This document shows positions 17,645 to 25,357 of a stretch of DNA of 64,000 nt, in pieces; within the stretch, counting starts at the first letter, position 1, and each line of letters opens with the position of its first letter. The DNA comes from Streptomyces sp. NRRL F-5126. Lineage in GTDB: Bacteria; Actinomycetota; Actinomycetes; Streptomycetales; Streptomycetaceae. The stretch is from contig NZ_JOFZ01000011.1 of NCBI RefSeq assembly GCF_000721265.1, forward strand, positions 1 through 64,000. Direction: 5' to 3'. The translations under genes and the position numbers were made by a program. Under the pieces are notes generated by a model. The model worked only from the letters and a program-made list of their open reading frames with translations. It was not told the DNA's origin and made no database searches.

Positions 17645-18028
17645 TTATACGAGGTGAACCGCTTGCTCCCAGATCACGAGGAGCAGAGCTCCACCGTCCG
17701 AGCGGGGAGCATGGACGGAGCCCGGCTCCATGCACAGCAGACTGCCTGCCTGGTGGTCGCCGGCGTCGGTCTGCAGGTGGCCATCCAGAACATAGATGAT
17801 CTCGAAGCCTCCGTGCCGATGCGCCTGTGTCCGGGCACCGGGCCGGTATCGCACCACACCGGCCGCAGGCCCTCCTTCTCCGGTCTCCTGCGGCCCGTAC
17901 AGCTGGTGCATCTCCACGCCGCAGCGTCCGTCGGCGGTCAGCGGCGCGAAATCCAGGGTCTGTGCGTCGGCACCGGCTTCGTTCACACGGATCAGCGCTT
18001 CCGGCAACAGTGCGGCCATGTCTGTCAC
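17645..18028 (-). CDS. Cupin-domain protein (2)
   Basis: The protein has 127 residues. It carries a cupin core: 'RYRPGARTQAHRHGGFEIIY' gives the HxH...E metal set, and 'AGSLLCMEPGSVHAPRSD' gives the distal histidine. GTG at 18028 has GGAGG 10 nt upstream; an ATG at 18019 is the alternative. It is the last gene of the operon starting at 23343, followed by a strong terminator. It is related in fold, though not closely in sequence, to cupin 1. A role as a small metalloenzyme acting on the ligase or mutase product is possible, but nothing fixes the reaction. Confidence 0.8.
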   Translation of the reverse strand: MTDMAALLPEALIRVNEAGADAQTLDFAPLTADGRCGVEMHQLYGPQETGEGGPAAGVVRYRPGARTQAHRHGGFEIIYVLDGHLQTDAGDHQAGSLLCMEPGSVHAPRSDGGALLLVIWEQAVHLV

Positions 18029-18059
18029 TGGACCAGCGCCTCCGCGGTCGTACCGGCTG

Positions 18060-19679
18060 TCAGGTGTGCATTCTAAGCGCACTCCGACGGATCTTCCCGG
18101 TGACCGTTCGAGGCAGCCGCGTGGTGAACTCCAGGCTGTGGACCCGTAGATCAGGGGTGACGCGCTGATCCACATGGGCAAGCAGGGCCGAGCTGTCCGG
18201 TCGCCGGCCCTGGTGCGTCTCGACGACCGCGTGGGCGGCTTTCCCGAGGGTCGGGTGGCTCACGGGGATGACGGCCGCGTCCCGCACATCGGGGTGGGAG
18301 CGCAGAACGGCCTCGAGTTCGTAAGGCGAGATGCGGTGGCCACCCGACTTGAACACGTCATCACTGCGCCCCACTATGCGCAGGTAGCCGTCGTCGTCGA
18401 TCTCCGCGACGTCACCAGTCGCGTACGAGCCGGTGGCAAGGGCCGCGGCAGTGCGTTCCGGGTCCCGGTCGTAGCCTGACATCATGCCGGCCGGGCCCCG
18501 GGCGAGATCGACGCACAGCTCACCCTCGCGGAGGAAGAGGTCCCACCCCGGCAGGGCCCTGCCCAGCTTGCCGGCCCGCGTCTTGGCACCCGGCGTGGTA
18601 CCGGCCAAGGCGGTGGTCTCGGTCTGACCGTAGCCTTCGCGCAGGCACACACCCCAGCTCGCCCGTACGCTTTCCGCCACTTGTGGCATGAGGGGCTCAC
18701 CCGCGGTGGTTGCCTCCCGCAGCCGCGGCTGGGCCGTTTCCAGGTGGGGCACGAGCTGCGCCCACACCGAAGGCGGCGCGCACAGGCTGCTGAGTCCACG
18801 TGCCTCGGCAAGCCTGGGCAGGTCGGCAAGCGGCAACCCGTCAGGTGCGACGACGAGAGTCGCCTCGGCGGCGAACGGCACGAAGAGGCTCGACCACGAG
18901 TGTTTGGCCCACCCCGGCGCCGAGATGTTCATGTGGCGATCCCCGGGGAGCAGAGCATTGAAGTACAGCGAGGACAGGTGTCCGACGGGGTACGACGTGT
19001 GAGTGTGCAGCACGAGCTTCGGAGCCGACGTCGTGCCGGACGTGAAGTAGGCGAACGCGGTGTCTCCCGCACGGGTCGGCCCCGTCGGCCGAAAGCGCTG
19101 CGCTGCGGCGAGACTTCCGCTGTAGTCGCTCCAGCCGCCGGTGGGCTCACCCACCGCCACCCGGTTCGTGAGCGGCAGGCCCGCGAACCGCCCTGTGAGG
19201 TCGCTTCGGCTCACCAGATGCCGTACACGGCCGCGTCCGACCCGGTCGGCCGCCTCGCTGGCCGTCAATGTCGTGTAGGTGGGGATCGCCACCGCGCCGA
19301 GCTTGAGGCAGCCCAGCAGGGTTTCCCACAGTTCCCGCTGCTGCCCCAGCACGATCATGACCCGATCACCACGTTGAACCCCTTGCGAGGAAAGCCAGTT
19401 GGCGACCTGGTCGGAGCGAGTGGACAGCTCGTGGTAAGTGACGCACGTCGTTCCCCCGCCGGCCTGTACGAACTCGAGGGCGGTGCGATGGTTGTCGTGG
19501 GCGATGACGTCGAACCATTCCAGCGCCCAGTTGAAGGTGGTCGGAGAGGGCCATACGAAGGAGTGCCGGGCCGCGTCGATGTCGGTACGCAGGTCGAGCA
19601 GGAGATCGCGTGCGGCGCGGAACGCGTCATGAGCGGCCGTGCGGCGGTGAGTGAAGTAGGGATCGTCCAGAGCGGTCAT
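18060..19679 (-). CDS. AMP-forming acyl/aryl-CoA ligase (benzoate-CoA-ligase-like)
   Basis: The protein has 539 residues. The ANL-superfamily P-loop is 'YFTSGTTSAPKLVLHTH', motif A5 is 'LREGYGQTETT', A7 is 'SYATGDVAEIDDDGYLRIVG', A8 is 'RSDDVFKSGGHRISPYELE', and the C-terminal catalytic lysine lies in 'RTVTGKIRRSAL'. The region after the P-loop ('APGWAKHSWSSLFVP') resembles benzoate/2-aminobenzoate-CoA ligases. It would adenylate a carboxylic acid and make a thioester, but no carrier protein gene is present nearby, which favours CoA. The ATG at 19679 overlaps the stop of the mutase-FAD fusion (ATGA). Confidence 0.88.
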   Translation of the reverse strand: MTALDDPYFTHRRTAAHDAFRAARDLLLDLRTDIDAARHSFVWPSPTTFNWALEWFDVIAHDNHRTALEFVQAGGGTTCVTYHELSTRSDQVANWLSSQGVQRGDRVMIVLGQQRELWETLLGCLKLGAVAIPTYTTLTASEAADRVGRGRVRHLVSRSDLTGRFAGLPLTNRVAVGEPTGGWSDYSGSLAAAQRFRPTGPTRAGDTAFAYFTSGTTSAPKLVLHTHTSYPVGHLSSLYFNALLPGDRHMNISAPGWAKHSWSSLFVPFAAEATLVVAPDGLPLADLPRLAEARGLSSLCAPPSVWAQLVPHLETAQPRLREATTAGEPLMPQVAESVRASWGVCLREGYGQTETTALAGTTPGAKTRAGKLGRALPGWDLFLREGELCVDLARGPAGMMSGYDRDPERTAAALATGSYATGDVAEIDDDGYLRIVGRSDDVFKSGGHRISPYELEAVLRSHPDVRDAAVIPVSHPTLGKAAHAVVETHQGRRPDSSALLAHVDQRVTPDLRVHSLEFTTRLPRTVTGKIRRSALRMHT

Positions 19680-22600
19680 GAGCGTGCGCCCTCCAGGTGG
19701 CGGTCGGCAGCCGGCGCGCCGAGTGGGGCCAACAGGCCGGCGGCGATGTCGTCCGCGTCGCGTGTGAACTCCGTCCAGGGGCCCGGGCGCGCGGAGCCGA
19801 CCTGCATGAACCAGCGTTGGCCTTCGCAGGGGATTCCCAGCACATACAGGCCGTCCGCCGGGCGGCCGTCCGTTCCGATGGCCCGATAGGGGGAGGCCGC
19901 GGCAACGCTCACGCCTCCCGGCTCGAAAATCTCCGCTTCGCCGGCGGTGTTGCGCCAGGCCGTCCACGTGCCGGCACCGACCAACTGCCGTGTCAGCCGG
20001 CTCTCGTCCCGTAGCAGATCGGGGCCGGGTATGCGCGCGTCGATCAGCGCGGTGCAGTGCCGCGTCGAGCCGGAGACCTGCGGAGAGGCGATGGTGTACG
20101 TACCCGTCGCATCGTCCGTGGCGAAGGTACTCGCGGGCCCGGCCATCTCCAGGATGCCCGCGTCCATGAGAGCCAGAGTCTCCTTCAAGCGCCGGACCGG
20201 TGGTCCTGCCGCGAGAAAGGAGCTGAGCGGAACGAACCAGGCGAGGAAGTCGTCACGATGTGATCGGGCGGTCAGACCTCCGTTGTCGACGGCACGGCGG
20301 ATGACGCCACGCACGTCACGCAGGACGTCGAGGGCCGCCTTGCGCGGACCCCGGAAGTTCCCCAGGGCGGCGTGGGCGATGTCGTCTTCCAGCACCCGGC
20401 GCAGTGCCGCGTCGAACTGAGCGGTGGACTCGAAGCGACAGGCGGTGAAGGGCCGGGCCAGGGCCGGCACATCCAGTTCGGGCAGGGGCGGAAGTCCGAG
20501 GCCGGCGACCGCGGTACGCAGAATGCCCTCGGCCCCGTGCGGACCGGCCTGTTCCAGCTGTGCGGCCGTCCGGGTGCGCAACCGGTCGGCAGGTCCGCTT
20601 CCAAGACTCTCCCGCACTGCGGTCGTGTAGTACACGAGTTGCATCTCGGCGTCGAGCCAAGGCCAGAGGTCCGCACGGAAGTTCATCGGTCCGCGAGCCC
20701 GCAGCCCGTCGACGCGTTCCGTGGTGAACACGTCGGGCTCGTAGCGCCACAAGGGTTCTTTCTGGTTGCGCCCCCTGGCGGGTACGGGCACACCGGAACG
20801 TGACCCGGCGAGCAGTCGCGGCTCCTTCCCGGAAGGCCGGTAGCGCAGGCTCCCGTCGGGCAGTTCCGCGAACACTCCTCCCCGGCCGGCGGTGAGGGCG
20901 GCGGCCACGTCGTAGAACGACAGGCCCATGCCGAGAACCGCGACGTCCGCGCCGGGCAGGATCGAGTCGAGCGGCATGTCGGCCGCACTGTCGCCGCGCA
21001 GGTAGGTGAGGCCGTGTGCGGTGGCGGACTCCTGCAGCGCGGCCTGTCGGCCTGCCAGGCTCACCCTGGGGTGACCGGTGGCGAGGAGGACTTGGTCGGC
21101 TTGCAGGTTCGTGCCGTCCGAGAAGGTCAGTACCCATCCACGACCGTTGCCGCGCTCAGCGGCGACCACTTCACCGGCGACGCCGTGCAAAACTGCCTTC
21201 TCGGGCAGGGACGCAGTGATCGTATCGAGGACGAACTCCAGGTAGTCGCCGTACAAGGCTCGCGGGGCGTAGGCGTTGGGCCCGGGATAACAACCCGTGG
21301 AGTCGACGTGTCCCCACCACTGTCCGAGAGAGGGGCCCGCGCCGGCTCTGGCCGGCCGCCCCGGCTCCTGCGGACCGGAGAACATCGTCACCTCTCCGCA
21401 GGCCGTGTTCATCAGGAAGTGGGAGGGTTGGTCGGCGCGCCATACTCGTCCCGCGCCGACCCGGTCCTTGTCTATGAGGGTGATTTCGACCGGGTGCTCG
21501 GGGGGTGTTTCCGAGAGACGAGCGGCAAGGCGTTCGGCGACCGCGAGGCCGCGAGGACCGGAGCCGACAATGGCGATGCGATGCGTTCGCTGTGCAGTGG
21601 CGAGGAGTTCGGACGCCCTGCGATCGTGCGTGTCGGCGGTGTGCCGCAACATACTGAGCAGCCCGGCAGAGGTGACCGACCGGTTGCTTCCGCGCTTTCC
21701 CGGCAGCGGCATGGCTCCGGTCTTCGCCCACACCAGTCGTCCGTCGCCACTCACCGCCCCCTGAGCCTGGCCGGCGTTGTCGCGGTGGAGGCAGAAGGGA
21801 ACGTCCAGCAGGCCGCGCTGAAAGGCCCGTCGCATGCCCAGGCCGATGTCGTCCGAGAGGCCAAGGACGGTCTCGATCAGGGCTCGTGCCTCGGTGTAGA
21901 CGTCCTGATGGTCCACCTCGCACGCCCAAGGCAGCGGGCACTTCTCGTCGTAGGCGGCCCTGGCCTCGCGGTCCGCTCGCTCCAGCGCGGCCACGTTCTC
22001 CGCCACGGTGGGGATGCGGTGCGCCTCCGCGACTGTCTTGACGATCAGGCGGTGGGCGCCGCCGCGCACCGCGATCCGCGCGGACGAGTCCAGAAGCAGC
22101 CTGGCACCTGGCTCAGTCTGCGGGAAGACCCCCATGTAGGTGTAGAGGACGATGTGGCGTGCCACGGAACCGGGCAGGAATTCCCGGGCCAGCCGGGCAA
22201 GGGCCGCCAGCGCCTCGACGTCCTGGACCGCGTGCGTCTGCTGGGCGTACGAGAGGGAGACCGACTCGAGTCCGTGCCGGCCGAAAAAAGCTGCTTCCAG
22301 CACGCTGATGGCTATCAGCAGCGCGGGCGGGCACATCTGTCCGAGCATGCAGCCGCCGAAGGTTTCGAGGTGGGGGCGCATGCCGGCGGCGATGGCGGTC
22401 TCGACGAATTGGTCGCAGGCGTCCGCCCAGGCGGGTACGGACTCCGAGAGGGGCAGGCGCGAGTAGGGCAGGCAGTAGGAGATCGGGCCCCCTTCCGACG
22501 CGGAAAGGCCGGCCTGCACCATGGTTTCGAAGATGTGTCCTGGCCGTGCGGACCCGTGGCGCACCTGGACGGGGACGTGGCCGCCGGTGGCGGCGGCGAC

Positions 22601-22873
22601 CTGGCCGGTGACCACCGGCCCGTGGTTGACGATCGGGAAGCCGTTCAGGGGCTTGCCCTGTTCCAGGGCGCGCCGGGCCCCGTCGATGTCCTCCACTCGG
22701 GTGTAGGAGTCGATCGTCAGGGTTCCCACGGTGGTGGCACGCGCCCGTGAGACGGCCCGCAGGCCATCAGCCATGGCGCCGGGGTCGGACATGCCCATCC
22801 GGGGCTGCACGACGAGTCTGCCGAGTGCCGCGGCCTGCTCGACGTGGCTCTCGAAATCACTGGCCTGGTTCAT
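19676..22873 (-). CDS. Glutamate-mutase-like large (E) subunit fused to a FAD-NAD(P)-binding oxidoreductase
   Basis: The protein has 1065 residues. Residues about 15-425 resemble the epsilon subunit of coenzyme B12-dependent glutamate (methylaspartate) mutase: 'FPIVNHGP', 'PVQVRHGSARP', 'ASEGGPISYCLPYSRL', 'LETFGGCMLGQMCPPAL'. From residue 431 a dinucleotide fold begins, 'HRIAIVGSGPRGLAVAERLA', followed by 'DKDRVGAGRVWRADQPSHFLMNT' (seen as the usual two segments) and a second nucleotide region 'ADVAVLGMGLSFYDVAAAL', typical of FAD-NAD(P)-binding proteins of the NAD_binding_9 type. No frameshift is visible, so the fusion looks real. The B12-binding small subunit lies immediately upstream with a 4-bp overlap. 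By recalled alignment, the conserved Arg in the NREPFG-like segment is Leu here (HLETFG), so the substrate may not be glutamate. Confidence 0.82.
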   Translation of the reverse strand: MNQASDFESHVEQAAALGRLVVQPRMGMSDPGAMADGLRAVSRARATTVGTLTIDSYTRVEDIDGARRALEQGKPLNGFPIVNHGPVVTGQVAAATGGHVPVQVRHGSARPGHIFETMVQAGLSASEGGPISYCLPYSRLPLSESVPAWADACDQFVETAIAAGMRPHLETFGGCMLGQMCPPALLIAISVLEAAFFGRHGLESVSLSYAQQTHAVQDVEALAALARLAREFLPGSVARHIVLYTYMGVFPQTEPGARLLLDSSARIAVRGGAHRLIVKTVAEAHRIPTVAENVAALERADREARAAYDEKCPLPWACEVDHQDVYTEARALIETVLGLSDDIGLGMRRAFQRGLLDVPFCLHRDNAGQAQGAVSGDGRLVWAKTGAMPLPGKRGSNRSVTSAGLLSMLRHTADTHDRRASELLATAQRTHRIAIVGSGPRGLAVAERLAARLSETPPEHPVEITLIDKDRVGAGRVWRADQPSHFLMNTACGEVTMFSGPQEPGRPARAGAGPSLGQWWGHVDSTGCYPGPNAYAPRALYGDYLEFVLDTITASLPEKAVLHGVAGEVVAAERGNGRGWVLTFSDGTNLQADQVLLATGHPRVSLAGRQAALQESATAHGLTYLRGDSAADMPLDSILPGADVAVLGMGLSFYDVAAALTAGRGGVFAELPDGSLRYRPSGKEPRLLAGSRSGVPVPARGRNQKEPLWRYEPDVFTTERVDGLRARGPMNFRADLWPWLDAEMQLVYYTTAVRESLGSGPADRLRTRTAAQLEQAGPHGAEGILRTAVAGLGLPPLPELDVPALARPFTACRFESTAQFDAALRRVLEDDIAHAALGNFRGPRKAALDVLRDVRGVIRRAVDNGGLTARSHRDDFLAWFVPLSSFLAAGPPVRRLKETLALMDAGILEMAGPASTFATDDATGTYTIASPQVSGSTRHCTALIDARIPGPDLLRDESRLTRQLVGAGTWTAWRNTAGEAEIFEPGGVSVAAASPYRAIGTDGRPADGLYVLGIPCEGQRWFMQVGSARPGPWTEFTRDADDIAAGLLAPLGAPAADRHLEGARS

Positions 22874-23343
22874 CCACGCACCGCCACGGCCGTCTGGGCG
22901 AGTGCGCGCTGAGTGACAACGCGGTCCAGTGCCTCCCGGAGCTCCGCCGGATCAGCGCTGTCGGTGAAGACCGCGTCGAAGCCCTCGGCGAGAAGGGCGT
23001 TCGCCATCTGCGCGGCGCCGGTCTCGCCCTGGACGCCGAGCTTGCCGCCAATCATGACGCGCGCGGTGGCGACCTCGGCGTCCTCGTCCCGCCGTAGACG
23101 GGCGATCAGCCGGGAGCCGTCGATGTGTCCGTGGCCGTTCACGGAGGAGATGACGACCGCATCCGGGGAGTGGGTGCGGACGGCGTCGACGAGGGTGTCG
23201 TCAGGGACGCAGGATCCCAGGTTGACCACCTCGTAACCGCCCTCTTGAAGCAGCAGTTGCAGGAAGACCAGGTTCCAGGTGTGTGAGTCGGAGGAGACGG
23301 TCGACAGCACGATGCGGGGCTGACGGCGCAGGACGGAGGTCAC
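22870..23343 (-). CDS. Cobalamin-binding small (S) subunit of a glutamate-mutase-like enzyme
   Basis: The protein has 157 residues, a little longer than GlmS/MutS. The B12-binding domain includes 'SSDSHTWNLVFLQLLL' where the DxHxxG signature is expected. D19 and H21 (the cobalt-ligating histidine) are kept, but the glycine is Asn24. 'VVISSVNGHGHIDGSRL' and 'MIGGKLGVQGE' match the S-x-L/V and GG loops of the family. It should bind adenosylcobalamin and pair with the fused large subunit encoded next (ATGA overlap). It is the first gene of the minus-strand operon, facing the LysR gene across a ~400-bp regulatory region. Confidence 0.85.
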   Translation of the reverse strand: MTSVLRRQPRIVLSTVSSDSHTWNLVFLQLLLQEGGYEVVNLGSCVPDDTLVDAVRTHSPDAVVISSVNGHGHIDGSRLIARLRRDEDAEVATARVMIGGKLGVQGETGAAQMANALLAEGFDAVFTDSADPAELREALDRVVTQRALAQTAVAVRG

Positions 23344-23518
23344 GGGGATGCTCCCGGGTGAGTGGAAGGAACCGGCTTGGCAAGGACAGGGACACCCTGT
23401 CGCCGCAGACGAGCGCGCGATATCGCAGTGCGGGAACTCCGAACGTCACCTTCGCGCCCCCCGAAACAAACGCCCGACGGTCGCTATGGCCGTCCGCGTA
23501 AAGACAGACCCTTGGACC

Positions 23519-23544
23519 AAACAAAACCGACCGATCGGTTTGTT
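23519..23544. promoter_or_regulatory. Butyrolactone-receptor-type (ARE-like) palindrome
   Basis: The element contains AAACCGA (23524-23530), CCGA, TCGGTTT (23535-23541), flanked by AACAA and GTT. Its core ACCGATCGGT is a perfect palindrome. It closely resembles autoregulatory elements bound by ArpA/ScbR-type TetR receptors, and a gene for such a protein lies 2.5 kb away (25358-26002). It sits in the 404-bp gap (23344-23747) between the divergent mutase operon and LysR gene; I see no gene in that gap. Confidence 0.6.
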
Positions 23545-23613
23545 CAAGCGTTCGATCCCCGAGATGAACGCACCGATCGCCATTTGGAGGCACACCAACA
23601 CGTCCGGTTGACT

Positions 23614-23637
23614 AAAATAGCGAATGTTCGGTATTTT
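23614..23637. promoter_or_regulatory. LysR-type operator
   Basis: AAAATAGCGAA (23614-23624), TG, TTCGGTATTTT (23627-23637) form an inverted repeat with 10 of 11 positions paired. Such AT-rich interrupted dyads with T-N11-A spacing upstream of a LysR gene are standard recognition sites. It lies about 110 bp before the LysR start, well placed to act on the divergent operon. Confidence 0.65.
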
Positions 23638-23747
23638 GTTTGAAGGTCACCCTGGACAGCGGAGGCCTCGGCCGGGAGCTCGCACGGACCCGCTTGACGC
23701 GAGCACCGCTCGGTCCGTCCACATGGCGAGTACTGGGGGTTGTCACA

Positions 23748-24620
23748 GTGGAAATGCGCTGGCTCGAGACGTTCGCCGCTGCCGCCAGAGGAGGCAGCAT
23801 GGCTTCGGCGGCCTCCTCACTCGGGTACGCCCGATCCACGGTCACCGGCCACATCCAATCCCTCGAACGCAGCCTGGGTACCCGGCTGTTCGTCCGGGCG
23901 GGGGACGGCTGGCTCACCTCGGCCGGCAGCACATTGCTTCCCCATGCCGAGTCCGTACTGGAAGGCGTCGACCGTGCGCGACAAGCGGTCAAAGCCTGCG
24001 ACCAGCGCAGTCCTGCCCTCAACGTCGGGGTGACCGAGTCCTTGGCCGAGTACCGACTGCCGATGCTGCTGCGCACGCTGACCAGGCTCCTGCCTGGTCT
24101 CAAGGCCGAGGTGCGCACCGGTACCCCCGCCGAATTGGAGCGACAGGTCCTGACCGGCGCCCTGCACGTCGCCCTGGCCAACTCGATCTCGGACGAGAAG
24201 GTTCTGCGCACCGACGAGGTGGGGCGCCGGCGTCTGTGGGAGGAGAACGTCGTGCTGGTCGGGGGGCCTTCGCTGCGCGGCACCGTGGAGCGGGTGCTCA
24301 CGACACGAGAGGGCTGCGTCTACCGCACGCTGACGGAGCAGGACTTCCTGCCCAGACTGCCGCATGCGGAGATGGTGCAGGTCGGTTCCTTGTCCGGCGT
24401 GAAGGCATCCGCCCTGTCAGGAATGGGAGTCGGGCTCCTGCCCATGACGGCGGCCAAGGCCCATCTCCACTCAGGGCAGTTGGTCGAGCTGCCCCTGCGA
24501 ACCCCCCGCACCGTCGTCACCGATGTCGTCTGGAACCAGCGGCAATGCCCATCGGCAGTCACCGTGCAACTGCAGAGGCTGCGTCCGGCCGCCGCAGTGG
24601 TCGCGGCGACCGCGGCCTGA
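23748..24620 (+). CDS. LysR-family transcriptional regulator
   Basis: The protein has 290 residues, normal for LysR. The helix-turn-helix is 'METFAAAARGGSMASAASSLGYARSTVTGHI' in type (W-L-E-T-F-A start, A-S-S-L-G-Y-A-R recognition), followed by 'LERSLGTRLFVR'. The effector domain begins near residue 90 ('ALNVGVTESLAEYRLPMLL'). GTG at 23748 has GGGGG about 10 nt upstream; a TTG at 23640 would add 36 poorly conserved residues. It is divergent from the mutase operon with an inverted-repeat operator between them, so it probably activates that operon in response to a pathway metabolite. Confidence 0.88.
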   Translation: MEMRWLETFAAAARGGSMASAASSLGYARSTVTGHIQSLERSLGTRLFVRAGDGWLTSAGSTLLPHAESVLEGVDRARQAVKACDQRSPALNVGVTESLAEYRLPMLLRTLTRLLPGLKAEVRTGTPAELERQVLTGALHVALANSISDEKVLRTDEVGRRRLWEENVVLVGGPSLRGTVERVLTTREGCVYRTLTEQDFLPRLPHAEMVQVGSLSGVKASALSGMGVGLLPMTAAKAHLHSGQLVELPLRTPRTVVTDVVWNQRQCPSAVTVQLQRLRPAAAVVAATAA

Positions 24621-24632
24621 CCGCCGCCCGGC

Positions 24633-25277
24633 TCAGCCCTGGGTCTGCCGTCGCGCCCTGAGAGAGGCCACGTGATGCCGGTTCCCACAGGCAGCGGCAG
24701 AGCACCAACGGCGCCGCCGGCCACGCGAGGTGTCGAGATACAGGAGGTCACAGGTCTCGCCCTCGCACTCGCGCAGGTCCGCGCGCACCGGGGACCCCAG
24801 CAGGTCGATCGCATCCGCCGCGACCGCGGCCAGCAGCTGCTCGGGGCGTGGCGGTTCCACCAGACGCCGCCGCCATGCTCCTGAAGCGTCGCGGGCAAGA
24901 AGCACCGGTGGACCGCCGGCCGAGGCGACCCGGTTGAGCTGAGTGAGGTCGCTGTCGCCGACCTGCTCACCCAGCACGTCCGTGTGCAGGATGCGGTGCA
25001 GCCGGCTGCGGAGGGCCTGGAAGTCACGCAGCAACACGTCGTCGACGTCGTCCGGCACGGCTCCGGGGTGCACGCCCGCGCGGTCGAGCCAGTCGGCCAG
25101 GCGAGCCGGCCCCGTCAAGCGCTCCACGGGGTTCGAGGAGAGCCTCCCGCCGACGGTCGCCAGCAGGTCGAGGCAGACGCGTCCCGTATCGAACCGCAGC
25201 CTGTTCACGGCAGCCAAGATCGTCGTCTCCCTCGTCGTAGGAACGCCGGCGACCTGGAAGGGCCGCCCGAGCGCCAC
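24633..25277 (-). CDS. CGNR zinc-finger (ABATE-domain) regulator
   Basis: The protein has 214 residues. The N-terminal ABATE-like stress domain includes 'FDTGRVCLDLLATVGGR'. The C-terminal CGNR finger has 'CEGETCDLLYLD' followed by 'RRRWCSAAACGNR', giving the cysteine set for a zinc ribbon. CGNR proteins are usually transcriptional regulators. An inverted repeat GTAAT-N11-ATTAC just upstream (25282-25302) is a likely autoregulatory site, and the same element precedes cupin 1. The gene converges on the LysR gene with a 12-bp gap. Confidence 0.85.
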   Translation of the reverse strand: MALGRPFQVAGVPTTRETTILAAVNRLRFDTGRVCLDLLATVGGRLSSNPVERLTGPARLADWLDRAGVHPGAVPDDVDDVLLRDFQALRSRLHRILHTDVLGEQVGDSDLTQLNRVASAGGPPVLLARDASGAWRRRLVEPPRPEQLLAAVAADAIDLLGSPVRADLRECEGETCDLLYLDTSRGRRRRWCSAAACGNRHHVASLRARRQTQG

Positions 25278-25280
25278 ACA

Positions 25281-25303
25281 CGTAATCAGTCTAGGGGATT
25301 ACG
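25281..25303. promoter_or_regulatory. Inverted repeat CGTAATC-N9-GATTACG upstream of the CGNR regulator
   Basis: Two perfect 7-bp arms (25281-25287 and 25297-25303) contain GTAAT-N11-ATTAC and begin 4 bp upstream of the CGNR start, so they overlap the expected promoter or leader. Autorepression is likely. Confidence 0.55.
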
Positions 25304-25357
25304 CCGCCGTTTCCCACACCTTGAGGCAGGAGCACCTTGCCGCGATGGGCGGGCGGG

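Noticed and set aside
18060..23343. Interpretation as a methylaspartate catabolic pathway
   Set aside because: No methylaspartate ammonia-lyase, mesaconase or citramalate enzyme gene is present, and mutase residues for glutamate binding seem altered. The similarity to glutamate mutase alone does not justify that pathway.
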